Part shown: piece after piece, positions 35,642-44,484 of the stretch
Layout of the letters: every line of letters begins with the position of its first letter
Position numbering within the stretch: position 1 is the first letter of the stretch
Origin: Filimonas zeae
Lineage (GTDB): Bacteria > Bacteroidota > Bacteroidia > Chitinophagales > Chitinophagaceae
NCBI RefSeq assembly: GCF_014641615.1
Contig: NZ_BMIB01000002.1
Span: forward strand, 62,001 to 126,000
Length of the DNA: 64,000 nt
Direction of reading: 5' to 3'
Made by a program: the position numbers and the translations under genes
Notes under the pieces: model-generated
What the model saw: the letters and a program-made list of their open reading frames with translations, nothing else
Databases searched by the model: none
What the model was told of the DNA's origin: nothing

Positions 35642-36679
35642 ATGAACATGAGAATCATCCCTGCACTACTGGCCTGTAGTGCAGCACTGGCCTGTAGTCA
35701 ACCACAAACAACCCCACCTCCCCCACCTTCTGTTACAGCAACGGCCGATAGTATTAAAACAGGTGGCAACCGGCTTATAGAGGTGGATGGAAAATATAAA
35801 GTATGGACTAAAAAGACTGGCAACGGTAACATAAAAGTACTGCTGTTGCACGGCGGCCCGGGCTTTTCGCACGACTACATGGAATGCTTTGAAGATTTTC
35901 TGCCGCAGGAAGGCATGGAAATTTATTACTACGATCAGTTGGGCTGTGGCAATTCAGATGCCCCTGCCGATACCTCGTTATGGAATATAGCCCGTTATGT
36001 AGAAGAGGTAGAGCAGGTAAGAAAAGGCCTGGGGCTGCATACATTTTACATAACAGGCCACTCCTGGGGGGCGCTGCTGGCAATGGAATACGTACATAAA
36101 TATCCGGCTGCCGTTAAAGGAGTGGTACTTTCTAATATGACGGCAGGCATGGCAGATTTTATAGCCTACGCCGACTCGTTAAAACGAAAGATATTTTCGC
36201 CGGTTGATATGGCCCTGTACGATTCGCTGGACAAGCAACAGGCTTATACCAGCCCTGAATACACCAATCTGCTGATGAACAGGTTGTATACACAGGTATT
36301 GTGCCGCCTGCCGGTAGATCAGTGGCCGGAACCCCTGATGCGTGCATTTAAGAAAGTAAACCCGGTTATTTACAATCATATGCAGGGGGTAGATGAGTTT
36401 CATGTAACGGGCAATTTTAAAAACTGGGATTTCTGGAACAGGCTGCCGCAAATAAAAACACCGGTACTGGTGCTGGGAGGTATGAAGGATGAGATGAACC
36501 CCGAAAGCATGAAAAAAGAAGCCCGGCTGCTGCCCAACAGCAGGCTGTACCTTTGCCCCGAAGGCAGCCATATGGCTATGTATGATGATCAGGCACGCTA
36601 TTTCAATGCCCTTATCCGCTTTCTGCAGGATGTGGAAAAGGGTACGTTTAAAGCAGATAAAGCGGCGCAAATTCAATAA
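35642..36679 (+). CDS. Proline iminopeptidase-like alpha/beta hydrolase lipoprotein
   Basis: A 345-residue serine hydrolase with a lipoprotein-type leader (MRIIPALLACSAALACSQ) and a Pro-rich spacer. HGGPGF (about 74-79) is the oxyanion motif typical of proline iminopeptidases, YDQLGCGNSD follows, and the nucleophile elbow is GHSWGALLA. The C-terminal His is in PEGSHMAMYD. It probably removes N-terminal proline from peptides, or hydrolyses amides, in the periplasm. Its last 32 bp overlap the end of the convergent ABM-domain gene. The promoter region holds copy 2 of the shared palindromic motif and a near -7 box CACCTTTG. Confidence 0.88.
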   Translation: MNMRIIPALLACSAALACSQPQTTPPPPPSVTATADSIKTGGNRLIEVDGKYKVWTKKTGNGNIKVLLLHGGPGFSHDYMECFEDFLPQEGMEIYYYDQLGCGNSDAPADTSLWNIARYVEEVEQVRKGLGLHTFYITGHSWGALLAMEYVHKYPAAVKGVVLSNMTAGMADFIAYADSLKRKIFSPVDMALYDSLDKQQAYTSPEYTNLLMNRLYTQVLCRLPVDQWPEPLMRAFKKVNPVIYNHMQGVDEFHVTGNFKNWDFWNRLPQIKTPVLVLGGMKDEMNPESMKKEARLLPNSRLYLCPEGSHMAMYDDQARYFNALIRFLQDVEKGTFKADKAAQIQ

Positions 36680-37286
36680 GATGATGATACGCCCTCTCAA
36701 ACGGGGGCTCTTTTACAGCGCTTTGCAAAAAGCGGATTACCGGTACTATAGCCGCACTTTTGAGATGGTTTTGCAAAGCGTCGCGGTTGTAAAACTTTTT
36801 ATATACCACAAACCTTGTGTTGTATTTAACTACCTGGCTAAGCTGAAAGGTAAGCAACCCGGCATCCATTTGTATAGCCGGTATGGCCGCGCGGTTCATA
36901 CGTATAAACTGTGCGGCCATACCCCTTTTTACATCTACAAACAACATTACCACTAAAGGGTGTTCATCCGTTTCCGGAAGCGCTTTCCGGGGGCTATCTC
37001 TGGTAAACCATTCCAACTCCCGCATATAAAGCCGCTCTTTCAGCACAGCCCCTTCTGCTTCTGTAAAAACACGCACCATTTCTGCAGCCGGGCTTTTTCT
37101 GTTCTCCTCATACAAAGCCCCGTTGCTCCATCGCTCCATTACCCATATTACGGTAACATCCCCCTGCTCGTAATAAGCTGCCGCCATTATATTGCCGGTT
37201 GCCTTCAGCGAGTTGAAAACATACATGCTTATCATGGCCGTAAACTGTTCGTGATAGCATGTTTTTACCTGGTAGTGTGTTAGCAC
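36648..37286 (-). CDS. Protein with two antibiotic-biosynthesis-monooxygenase (ABM)-like domains
   Basis: About 212 residues carrying two ferredoxin-like ABM-type modules: THYQVKTCYHEQF through VTVIWVMERWSNGALYEEN, then HPLVVMLFVDVKRGMAAQF through TRFVVYKKFYNRDALQNHL. ABM proteins act as small monooxygenases or quinone-binding enzymes; no cofactor is needed. The start is uncertain: no ATG lies before the first domain, and the GTG at 37286 (chosen) begins exactly at its first strand, whereas the open frame runs on to a TTG at 37451 through sequence that does not look coding. The end overlaps the convergent hydrolase by 32 bp. Confidence 0.7.
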   Translation of the reverse strand: MLTHYQVKTCYHEQFTAMISMYVFNSLKATGNIMAAAYYEQGDVTVIWVMERWSNGALYEENRKSPAAEMVRVFTEAEGAVLKERLYMRELEWFTRDSPRKALPETDEHPLVVMLFVDVKRGMAAQFIRMNRAAIPAIQMDAGLLTFQLSQVVKYNTRFVVYKKFYNRDALQNHLKSAAIVPVIRFLQSAVKEPPFERAYHHLIEFAPLYLL

Positions 37287-37402
37287 AACGGTTATAGTGT
37301 TACCACCGGAAAAGCCCCTCAGGCATTGGTTAGCAGCACTTATTAAGCGTAAAAAAGCATTCCCCCATGTAAAGCGCCGGTTTGTGTTATCAGGTATAAG
37401 CA

Positions 37403-37418
37403 AGGCAATTCTTTTGCA
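37403..37418 (+). promoter_or_regulatory. Possible sigma-54 (-24/-12) promoter
   Basis: AGGCAATTCTTTTGCA fits TGGCAC-N5-TTGCA with GG and GC exactly 10 nt apart. It points toward the NtrC-type regulator 195 bp downstream. A single match of this kind can occur by chance. Confidence 0.3.
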
Positions 37419-37461
37419 GGTAAATATGGTGCCCCGGGGCCCACCGGGCAAATAAGTAAAC

Positions 37462-37476
37462 TAATGGCTGCTATTA
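37462..37476. promoter_or_regulatory. Shared palindromic motif TAATGGCTGCTATTA, copy 3
   Basis: Identical to copy 1 at 35488. With flanks it extends to the 19-bp imperfect palindrome ACTAATGGCTGCTATTAGT. It lies 136 bp upstream of the NtrC-type regulator gene. Confidence 0.45.
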
Positions 37477-37612
37477 GTATTCTTATAGCAGTTTAAGGCA
37501 CGCACATTTATCTTTCCCCCGCTATGTTCCAATGTTTATCCACTGTAGCCCTTCCAAATCTGCTGAGGCAGGGGTTAACCATTCTTATACCCTATCTTTA
37601 GGTACTTTGTAT

Positions 37613-39544
37613 ATGAAGAAAAAAGTGCTTATAGTAGAAGATGAATACATTGTAGCCAACAACCTGAGGCAGGTGCTGGAGCGGTTTGGTTATGAAGTAA
37701 CCGGCATTGCGGTATCTGCCGCTGAAGCAGAAAAAAGCATCAGAAACAGCAAGCCCGATATTGCACTGCTGGATATACGGCTGGAAGGCGACCGTACCGG
37801 TATTGATATTGCCCGAACCCTGAAAGCAGAAAATATTGCTTTTATTTATTTATCAGCCAACTCTAACCAGAAAATACTGGAAGAAGCCAAGAAAACAGAA
37901 CCTTATGGCTTTCTGGTAAAACCCTTCCGGAAAAAAGACTTAGAGGTAATGCTGGATATTGCCTGGTACCGCCATACACATAGCACGGAGGCAAAAGCAT
38001 TTCAGGAAAATCTGTTACAAAAGGAAATGGAAGCAGCAGGCAACTGGCTGGAGCTGGCCCGCATTCTGCAACCCTTTCTGCCGTTCGATTTGCTTACCAC
38101 CGGGCTACGGCCACTCTCTATTGCAGAATTCAGCGATACCGGTTACCTGCGTATTGGCTTTGAAGAGTATCAGTTTATTGCAGAAAAGGAATTGCTCACA
38201 ATTACCAATTTAAAAAAAACTGCATTATCTGTTATACTTGCCAATACCCATACAGATGCCGGTGCCGTTATTTATAATAATGAAGCTACTGATATGCAGC
38301 CCAATGTGCCATCACTGCAAAAAACACTGATAGAAACATTTCATATACAATCTTACCTGGTGTTTCCGGTTACGCTTAGCAACGGCATGGCCTTTCACTA
38401 CTTTTTCTATAGCAGGCTGGAACATATTTACACACTACCGCACCTGACTTTATTAAACCGGCTACGGAACAGCCTTACTTTTATTGCCGAAAAAATAATG
38501 TATGGTGCCAGCCAGCATAACACAACCGGTAAGCCGGAGGCCGAAACAGTTACCCACCCGGCATTCAGCAGTATCATCGGCAACCATCCTCTGTTATTAA
38601 ATGCGCTGGACCTTACCGCTCAGGTAGCCCCTTACAATACTTCGGTGCTTATACTGGGCGAAAGTGGTACCGGCAAAGAAAAAGTGGCAGCCTGTATTCA
38701 CCAGCTATCACCCCGCAAAAACGGCCCCTTTGTAAAAGTAAATTGCGGCGCCATTCCGCATACGTTAATAGAGTCAGAATTATTCGGACATGAAAAAGGC
38801 GCTTTTACCGGTGCAACAGAAAAACGAAAGGGAAAGTTTGAACTGGCAGATGGAGGCACTATTTTCCTGGATGAAATAGGAGAACTGCCGTTGGATATGC
38901 AGGTAAAACTGCTACGCGTTTTACAGGAAAAAGAAATTGAATCTATCGGTGGCAGCGCTCCGCTAAAAGTAAACGTGCGTATAGTAGCAGCCACCAACCG
39001 CAACCTGGAAAAAGAAGTGGCGCAAAGAGGCTTCCGGCTGGATTTGTATTACCGCCTCAATGTATTTCCTGTTACACTACCGCCCTTGCGGGAAAGACAG
39101 ACAGATATAGAAGCACTGGCCACATTTTTTGCAGAAAGATGTTGCCGGGAATTTGAAAAGCCTTTTAGCGGCATATCCCCCGCTATGATGGAAGAAATGC
39201 TGGCCTATCACTGGCCGGGCAATATCCGCGAACTGGAGAATGTAATAGAGCAGTCTGCCATTCTGAACGATGGCAAATCTGCACTCACCTTAAAAAGAAG
39301 CCTTACCGCATTGCCACGCGAGGCAGGCATAGCACAACCGGATATCAGAAACCTGGAAGATGTAAAACGTATACAGCGGCAAACAGAAAGAGCATATATT
39401 ATATCTATCCTTAAAAAAACGGAAGGCCGTATACGGGGCTTAAATGGTGCAGCAGCGTTACTGAACCTGAAACCCACCACCCTGGAAGCTAAAATAGAAA
39501 AGCTGCATATTAATAAAGCAGAGTTTATCTCATCTGCAAAGTAG
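37613..39544 (+). CDS. Sigma-54-dependent response regulator, NtrC family (orphan)
   Basis: A 643-residue activator. Residues 1-120 form a receiver domain ([14 protein letters not shown], phospho-acceptor Asp in LLDIRLEG, Lys in LVKPFRKKD). A GAF-like middle (about 160-315) is followed by an AAA+ domain (about 325-560) with Walker A GESGTGKE, the sigma-54 contact motif GAFTGA, and [11 protein letters not shown], and by a Fis-type HTH at the C-terminus ([21 protein letters not shown]). No histidine kinase gene lies nearby, so its partner is elsewhere. The start at 37613 begins the receiver domain; an upstream ATG at 37532 adds 27 unrelated residues. Tandem hairpins follow the gene. Confidence 0.93.
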   Translation: MKKKVLIVEDEYIVANNLRQVLERFGYEVTGIAVSAAEAEKSIRNSKPDIALLDIRLEGDRTGIDIARTLKAENIAFIYLSANSNQKILEEAKKTEPYGFLVKPFRKKDLEVMLDIAWYRHTHSTEAKAFQENLLQKEMEAAGNWLELARILQPFLPFDLLTTGLRPLSIAEFSDTGYLRIGFEEYQFIAEKELLTITNLKKTALSVILANTHTDAGAVIYNNEATDMQPNVPSLQKTLIETFHIQSYLVFPVTLSNGMAFHYFFYSRLEHIYTLPHLTLLNRLRNSLTFIAEKIMYGASQHNTTGKPEAETVTHPAFSSIIGNHPLLLNALDLTAQVAPYNTSVLILGESGTGKEKVAACIHQLSPRKNGPFVKVNCGAIPHTLIESELFGHEKGAFTGATEKRKGKFELADGGTIFLDEIGELPLDMQVKLLRVLQEKEIESIGGSAPLKVNVRIVAATNRNLEKEVAQRGFRLDLYYRLNVFPVTLPPLRERQTDIEALATFFAERCCREFEKPFSGISPAMMEEMLAYHWPGNIRELENVIEQSAILNDGKSALTLKRSLTALPREAGIAQPDIRNLEDVKRIQRQTERAYIISILKKTEGRIRGLNGAAALLNLKPTTLEAKIEKLHINKAEFISSAK

Positions 39545-39560
39545 CCCATAACACAAACAG

Positions 39561-39587
39561 CTCTGCTACAAAATTATTGTAGCAGAG
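39561..39587 (+). terminator. First of two tandem hairpins after the NtrC-type gene
   Basis: Perfect 11-bp stem CTCTGCTACAA / TTGTAGCAGAG with a 5-nt loop. No U-tract follows directly; a second hairpin begins 9 bp downstream. Confidence 0.6.
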
Positions 39588-39595
39588 GCCCGCCC

Positions 39596-39616
39596 GCCTC
39601 CAATTTTCCTGGAGGC
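39596..39616 (+). terminator. Second tandem hairpin, with T-rich tail
   Basis: Stem GCCTCCA / TGGAGGC (7 bp) with a 7-nt loop, then TCCCGTTTTATTTT. The left arm can instead pair with GAGGC at the foot of the first hairpin, so the two structures may compete. Confidence 0.65.
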
Positions 39617-39692
39617 TCCCGTTTTATTTTACCGGCAAGGCAGGTGACCCAAAAACACATAAACAACTAACTATCAACACCATACACATTAT

Positions 39693-39711
39693 CCGCTCCC
39701 TTACCGCTCCC
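39693..39711 (+). repeat. Tandem direct repeat CCGCTCCC, 11-bp period
   Basis: Two exact copies (39693-39700 and 39704-39711) one helical turn apart, 53 bp upstream of the LysR ATG. The spacing would place two binding sites on the same DNA face; role unknown. Confidence 0.35.
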
Positions 39712-39763
39712 CTTTACTTCAACTGGCATGTAAATAGCCCCTTGCAGGCAAAACACAACCTCT

Positions 39764-40660
39764 ATGTTAAACCTGGAATGGTTTAGAACATTCAAAGCTA
39801 TTTACGAAACAGGCAATCTGTCCACCGCCGCACAGGAACTGTTTATTTCACAACCCGGCGTAAGCCTTCACCTTAAATCACTGGAAACCTACACCGGCCA
39901 CCTTTTATTTGAGCGGGAACCCCGGAAAATGGTGCCTACGGAACGGGCCAACATTCTGTATAACTGCATTATCGATGCTATGAACCATCTTGTTCAGGCC
40001 GAACAGCTGTTCTGCCGCAACTCCAAAACCAACAAGCCTACTATCGGGCTGGGCATGGGCTTTGAAGCTTTTGAACATACGCTGGAAGAACATATTACCG
40101 AACTGCCTTTTAACATTATTCTGAAGTTTGATGATTACGATCAGATGCTGAACGATCTGGACAATGGCTCGCTCGATCTTGTATTAACACCCCAGAAAAG
40201 GCAGCAGGCCCATATTGAATACACACCGTTTGCGCGGGAACGCCTGCTGCTGATTTGTGGCAGCGAAACAGACACCACAGCACTGCCTGCATTAATAGCC
40301 GCCGGTAAAAAAACAGACATCAGCCAATGGCTGCGGCAACAGGTGTGGTTTACTACTACCGATATGACGCACCTTAAAAACTTCTGGACCGCCAATTTTG
40401 AAGTACAGCCCGATTTCAGACCCAACTACGTAGTGCCCAACCTTAGCTCCGTGCTGCGTTGCCTGCGCGGCGGCAACGGCTTTGCCATAATGCCCGATTT
40501 TTTGTGTAAAAAAGAGCTGGGTAACCAAACCGTAATGCTGGCCTGGGAAGGAAGCCCCTGTGTAGAAAACACCCTGCACCTGGGCAAACGAAAAAAAACA
40601 ATGTATGCCCGGGAAATCAGGGAGCTGGAACAGATGCTTACACAGAACTGGTTTTCATAA
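39764..40660 (+). CDS. LysR-family transcriptional regulator
   Basis: A 298-residue LysR regulator. The winged HTH is at the N-terminus (LEWFRTFKAIYETGNLSTAAQELFISQPGVSLHLKSLE), followed by a periplasmic-binding-protein-like effector domain (about 90-298). It heads a run of three plus-strand genes, ending 20 bp before an AraC regulator that overlaps the hydrolase start, so the three are probably one operon. Two transcription factors in one operon with a single enzyme is unusual. The divergence expected for LysR targets is absent. Confidence 0.93.
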   Translation: MLNLEWFRTFKAIYETGNLSTAAQELFISQPGVSLHLKSLETYTGHLLFEREPRKMVPTERANILYNCIIDAMNHLVQAEQLFCRNSKTNKPTIGLGMGFEAFEHTLEEHITELPFNIILKFDDYDQMLNDLDNGSLDLVLTPQKRQQAHIEYTPFARERLLLICGSETDTTALPALIAAGKKTDISQWLRQQVWFTTTDMTHLKNFWTANFEVQPDFRPNYVVPNLSSVLRCLRGGNGFAIMPDFLCKKELGNQTVMLAWEGSPCVENTLHLGKRKKTMYAREIRELEQMLTQNWFS

Positions 40661-40680
40661 AACAACTTAAACTCATTGCC

Positions 40681-41553
40681 ATGTCTTTACCAATTACCAA
40701 ACAACCTGCCTTCTTCAGTATACATCCGCTGACAGAAAAGGCTACTACTACCAGCACTAACAACACTAAAGATGAAATTATTGAGATGTTTCTGGTATTA
40801 AACGGAAAAGCCGTTGTACACGACAAAGAAATACGGGTACTGCTGAACAGTAATCACCTTTACTGCACCAGCGCCAGCAGAAACTGCCAAACCCATATTG
40901 AAAAAGAATCGGAAGGGTATATTATCCGCTTCAGCAGAACCCTGCTATACAGCAGCGATGGCGAATTTAACTACTCCTGCTTTTCTGCCTTTCAAACACT
41001 GGTGCTTACCGGTAAGGTAATGCAGATAGAAGATCCCTTTCTGAAAGAAAGCAAAAAACTGTGCGAAATGATGATGCAGGAGTTTAGTCATGAACATGAT
41101 TTTAAAATGCCCATGCTCAGCGCCTTTCTCAACATCTTCCTGTTTCACATGATGCGTAAAATAAACAACTACCTGTGCCATACAGATGTTTCGTTCCGGT
41201 TTGCACTGGTAAATCAGTTTAACCTGCTGGTTGAGCAGCATTTTAAAACCAACAAAAAAGTATCAGATTATGCAGCCCTGCTATCTATAACGCCTAATCA
41301 TTTAAACGATACCATCCGGCGGGCTACCGGCCAGTCAGCCGGTAACCTTATCCGGCAACGGATTGTACTGGAGGCGGTACGCCAGGCCAGGCTTACGGGC
41401 GCTACTATGAAGGAAGTGGCATATAGCCTGGGCTTTAACGACAATGCACACTTCAGTAAGTTTTTCAAAAAAACGGCGGGCAGAAACTTCACCGAAATCA
41501 AAAAATACCTCTTTAATAAAACCATTGTATCCATTCCTCAAACAACAATATGA
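40681..41553 (+). CDS. AraC-family transcriptional regulator
   Basis: A 290-residue regulator with an N-terminal ligand domain (IIEMFLVLNGKAVVHDKEIRV) and a C-terminal double HTH (about 190-275: LSITPNHLNDTIRRATGQSAGNLIRQRIVLEAVR and FNDNAHFSKFFKKTAGRNF). It lies 20 bp after the LysR gene and its stop overlaps the hydrolase start as ATGA (41550-41553), indicating translational coupling with that enzyme. Confidence 0.92.
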   Translation: MSLPITKQPAFFSIHPLTEKATTTSTNNTKDEIIEMFLVLNGKAVVHDKEIRVLLNSNHLYCTSASRNCQTHIEKESEGYIIRFSRTLLYSSDGEFNYSCFSAFQTLVLTGKVMQIEDPFLKESKKLCEMMMQEFSHEHDFKMPMLSAFLNIFLFHMMRKINNYLCHTDVSFRFALVNQFNLLVEQHFKTNKKVSDYAALLSITPNHLNDTIRRATGQSAGNLIRQRIVLEAVRQARLTGATMKEVAYSLGFNDNAHFSKFFKKTAGRNFTEIKKYLFNKTIVSIPQTTI

Positions 41554-42407
41554 ACACAGAAAAGATATACTACAAAACCGCCGCTATTGATGGGCTGCAT
41601 ATTTTTTACCGCGAAGCCGGCAATTCTTCGAATCCTACACTGCTGCTACTGCACGGCTTTCCTTCTTCTTCCCATATGTTCCGCAATCTGATAGCACACC
41701 TGGCAGGCAGCTATCATATTATTGCACCCGATTATCCGGGTTTTGGCCAGAGCAGTGCTCCGGATACCAGCAACTACGCATATACATTCGACAATCTGGC
41801 CACCACCGTGGAGCATTTTATAGATCATCTGCAGCTTACCGGCATTCACCTGTACATACAGGATTACGGTGGCCCCATCGGCTTCAGAATAGCCACACGC
41901 CGCCCGCAACTCATCCGCTCTTTTATTATTCAAAATGCCAACGCCTATCTGGAAGGTTTAGGCGCTGCTCTGGAACCTTTAACGGATTACATTCACCACC
42001 CCGATGCGGAGCATGAAGCCCAGGCCCGCTTTTTTCTTACCCCCGAAGCAACCCGGTGGCAATACCTCAACGGTGCAGAAGATACCCAAACCATAAGCCC
42101 GGACAGTTATGCTATAGATCAGTATTACCTTAACAGGCCAGGCAACGACCATATTCAGCTGGCGCTTTTTCGCGATTATGGCAGCAACGTAGCTAAGTAT
42201 GATGAGTGGCAGCAGTATTTAAGAGAACATCAGCCCGAAGCTTTGATAATATGGGGCGTAAACGATGCCATGTTTATTGCTGCCGGTGCAGATGCTTACA
42301 AAAAAGACCTGCCACAGGCTAACATCTTTCACCTGAATGGCGGGCATTTTCTGCTGGAAGAGCATCATGCCCATGTAGCACAACTTATCAGCCGGTATGT
42401 AAAGTAA
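41550..42407 (+). CDS. Alpha/beta hydrolase, Asp-nucleophile type (paralogue of 33433 gene)
   Basis: A 285-residue hydrolase of the haloalkane dehalogenase / epoxide hydrolase type. The oxyanion motif is HGFP (35-38), the nucleophile is Asp105 in YIQDYGGPIGF, and Asp239 (WGVND) and His266 (NGGHF) complete the triad. It aligns residue-for-residue with the 33433 gene product without large gaps in the core, so they are paralogues. It is translationally coupled to the AraC gene before it. Its stop is 14 bp from that of the convergent nitronate monooxygenase gene. Confidence 0.9.
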   Translation: MNTEKIYYKTAAIDGLHIFYREAGNSSNPTLLLLHGFPSSSHMFRNLIAHLAGSYHIIAPDYPGFGQSSAPDTSNYAYTFDNLATTVEHFIDHLQLTGIHLYIQDYGGPIGFRIATRRPQLIRSFIIQNANAYLEGLGAALEPLTDYIHHPDAEHEAQARFFLTPEATRWQYLNGAEDTQTISPDSYAIDQYYLNRPGNDHIQLALFRDYGSNVAKYDEWQQYLREHQPEALIIWGVNDAMFIAAGADAYKKDLPQANIFHLNGGHFLLEEHHAHVAQLISRYVK

Positions 42408-42421
42408 GGTGGTGCTACCTG

Positions 42422-43489
42422 CTACAACAACTCATTTACTTCTGCTATCAGGCCGCGCATAATGGAAGCGGCGCCTTTGGCCTTTATGCCTACGGCATTC
42501 TGGCCGGCCCACAGGTTTACCAGGTCAGCGCGGCCCTGTGCTGCAGCGGCCTCTTTCAGCGGCCCCAGAAAACGGTTGTGCAGCGGAAAGGGTAACACCT
42601 CTGTGGCGTAACTGATGTCTGCCGCAATGCGGTTATGAATCATACGGCCCATTCTGCCGGTAAGCGATTTTGACAGAACGGTATGTTGTGCCGCAGCTGT
42701 TTGTAATATTCTTTTATGCAAAGGCGATGCTGCCGATTCGTCGCTGGCCAGAAAAGCAGTTCCCAGTTGCACCGCATCGGCACCCGCCGTTAATGCTGCC
42801 GCAATACTTTTGCCATTGGCAATACCACCGGCAGCAATTACCGGCACCCTTACCCGCGCTTTTAACTGCTGCACCAGCGAAAGCAGGCCGGTAAGCGAAT
42901 CATCTGCCCCACGTAAAAAAGAAGGCCGGTGCCCCCCGGCCTCAAAACCGGCAGCCACAATTGCATCCACTCCCGCTTCTTCCAGGTAGGCCGCTTCCTC
43001 CACGGTGGTGGCTGCCCCCACACAAACAATATGTCGCTTTCTGCACTCCCGCAGTATCTCTGCCGCAGGAACACCAAATATAAAACTGAATACAGCCGGT
43101 TTAACTTCCAGCAGCGCCTCTGCCTGCTGTTCAAACTTAGAAGGTATTACCGGGTTCAGCTCCGGCACAGGTACCCCTAATTCATCAAAATAGGGCTTAA
43201 ACAATGCCTGTACTGTTGCTATCTTTTCTGCGGTAACAGCGGCCAGCGAGGCATCTACATCCGATACCCATAAGTTTATATTGAAAGGTTTACTGGTTAG
43301 CTGGTGAATAGCCTGCCCCGCCTGCAACAGCTGCTCCGGCGTTAAAGTATACGCACCGTAACTGCCCAGGCCTCCTGTGTTGGATATGGCAGCAGTTAAC
43401 TCCGGGGTAGAAAAACCGCCGCCCATAGGGCCAAGCAGTACAGGATACTCAATATTCAATAAACGGGAGATGACTGTGTTCTTCCACAT
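42422..43489 (-). CDS. Nitronate monooxygenase (2-nitropropane dioxygenase family)
   Basis: A 355-residue FMN-dependent TIM-barrel enzyme that oxidises nitronates such as propionate-3-nitronate, a plant toxin. Family blocks include YPVLLGPMGGGFSTPELTAAISNTGGLG at the N-terminus, AGVDAIVAAGFEAGGH, and the FMN-phosphate site GGIANGKSIAAALTAGADAVQLGTAFL. It is cytoplasmic. It is divergent from an AraC-family gene with 62 bp between the starts, which is likely to be its regulator. The convergent hydrolase ends 14 bp away. Confidence 0.92.
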   Translation of the reverse strand: MWKNTVISRLLNIEYPVLLGPMGGGFSTPELTAAISNTGGLGSYGAYTLTPEQLLQAGQAIHQLTSKPFNINLWVSDVDASLAAVTAEKIATVQALFKPYFDELGVPVPELNPVIPSKFEQQAEALLEVKPAVFSFIFGVPAAEILRECRKRHIVCVGAATTVEEAAYLEEAGVDAIVAAGFEAGGHRPSFLRGADDSLTGLLSLVQQLKARVRVPVIAAGGIANGKSIAAALTAGADAVQLGTAFLASDESAASPLHKRILQTAAAQHTVLSKSLTGRMGRMIHNRIAADISYATEVLPFPLHNRFLGPLKEAAAAQGRADLVNLWAGQNAVGIKAKGAASIMRGLIAEVNELL

Positions 43490-43551
43490 GGTGCTGTCAT
43501 TTGTAGTGAGGAGTAAAAGTAGGAATTATTTGAAATTCTTAACTTCGTACC

Positions 43552-44433
43552 ATGAAAACGAAAACGGCACGTTCCGTATCCTCCTTCAACAACGAGCTTA
43601 AACTGAAAGGCTTTAATGTATTTGCTATTGAAGCAGACGGTGCCGCTACCCGTATTTACAGCAGAAAAGACTTTTATAAAATATGCCTTACCACCGGGCA
43701 TAGCATTGTTAATTATGCCGACAAAAGTTTTGAAACCAATGGCACCGTGCTGTTCTTCGGCAACCCGCATATTCCCTATTCCTGGCAAACAATGTCCACC
43801 CATTACGTGGGTTACACCTGCCTGTTTTCAGAAGATTTTCTAAAACTTTCAGCACATTCAGACAGCCTGCAAAAATCACCCTTTTTTAAAATCGGCGGTA
43901 CCCCTATATTAAACATCAGCGAAAGTCAGCGCACGTTTCTCAATACCATTTTTCAGAAAATGATAGAGGAACAACAGACTGAATATGCTTATAAAGACGA
44001 TCTTATCCGCAATTACATTCACCTGATTATTCATGAGGCCCTGAAGTTACAGCCCTCAGAAAACTACCATACCAGCAGCAACGCTGCTTCCCGCATTGCT
44101 GCCGTGTTTCTGGAATTGCTGGAACGCCAGTTTCCTATTGAAAGCACAGATAAACCACTGCAGCTAAAAACCGCACAGGACTACGCTAAAAATCTGGCAC
44201 TGCATATTAACTACCTCAACCGGGCAGTAAAAGAAGTAACCGGCAAATCCACCACCACCCATATTACAGAAAGAATCAGCAGCGAAGCCAAAGCCCTGTT
44301 GCAGCATACAGACTGGACTATTTCTGATATTGCCTACTCGCTGGGCTTTGAGTACCCCACCTATTTCAACAACTTTTTCAAACGTTTTACCGGCATTGCC
44401 CCTACCGCATTCCGGGCCACCCACAAAGTTTGA
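43552..44433 (+). CDS. AraC-family transcriptional regulator
   Basis: A 293-residue regulator with an N-terminal cupin-like domain (NVFAIEADGAATRIYSRKDFYKI, GTVLFFGNPHIPYSWQ) and a C-terminal double HTH (about 195-293: HINYLNRAVKEVTGKSTTTHITERISSEAKALL and FEYPTYFNNFFKRFTGIAPTAFR). It is divergent from the nitronate monooxygenase gene and 84 bp upstream of the alcohol dehydrogenase gene, so it may control both. A near -7 box TAACTTCG lies 4 bp before the start. Confidence 0.92.
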   Translation: MKTKTARSVSSFNNELKLKGFNVFAIEADGAATRIYSRKDFYKICLTTGHSIVNYADKSFETNGTVLFFGNPHIPYSWQTMSTHYVGYTCLFSEDFLKLSAHSDSLQKSPFFKIGGTPILNISESQRTFLNTIFQKMIEEQQTEYAYKDDLIRNYIHLIIHEALKLQPSENYHTSSNAASRIAAVFLELLERQFPIESTDKPLQLKTAQDYAKNLALHINYLNRAVKEVTGKSTTTHITERISSEAKALLQHTDWTISDIAYSLGFEYPTYFNNFFKRFTGIAPTAFRATHKV

Positions 44434-44484
44434 TTTCCTTAACCATCCGTTTGATTATTGTTAACGCCCGGCATAGTGCCTGAG

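Larger units (their letters stand above)
37287..37612. other. Long divergent regulatory interval upstream of the NtrC-type regulator
   Basis: This 326-bp stretch has no convincing gene. It contains a possible sigma-54 promoter (37403-37418), the shared 15-bp palindromic motif (37462-37476) and a TACTTTG box (37603-37609, one base shorter in spacing than TAnnTTTG) ending 3 bp before the regulator's ATG. Confidence 0.6.

Noticed and set aside
37287..37451. N-terminal extension of the double-ABM protein to a TTG start
   Set aside because: The added 55 residues do not look like protein, start at a TTG and cross a probable regulatory region.
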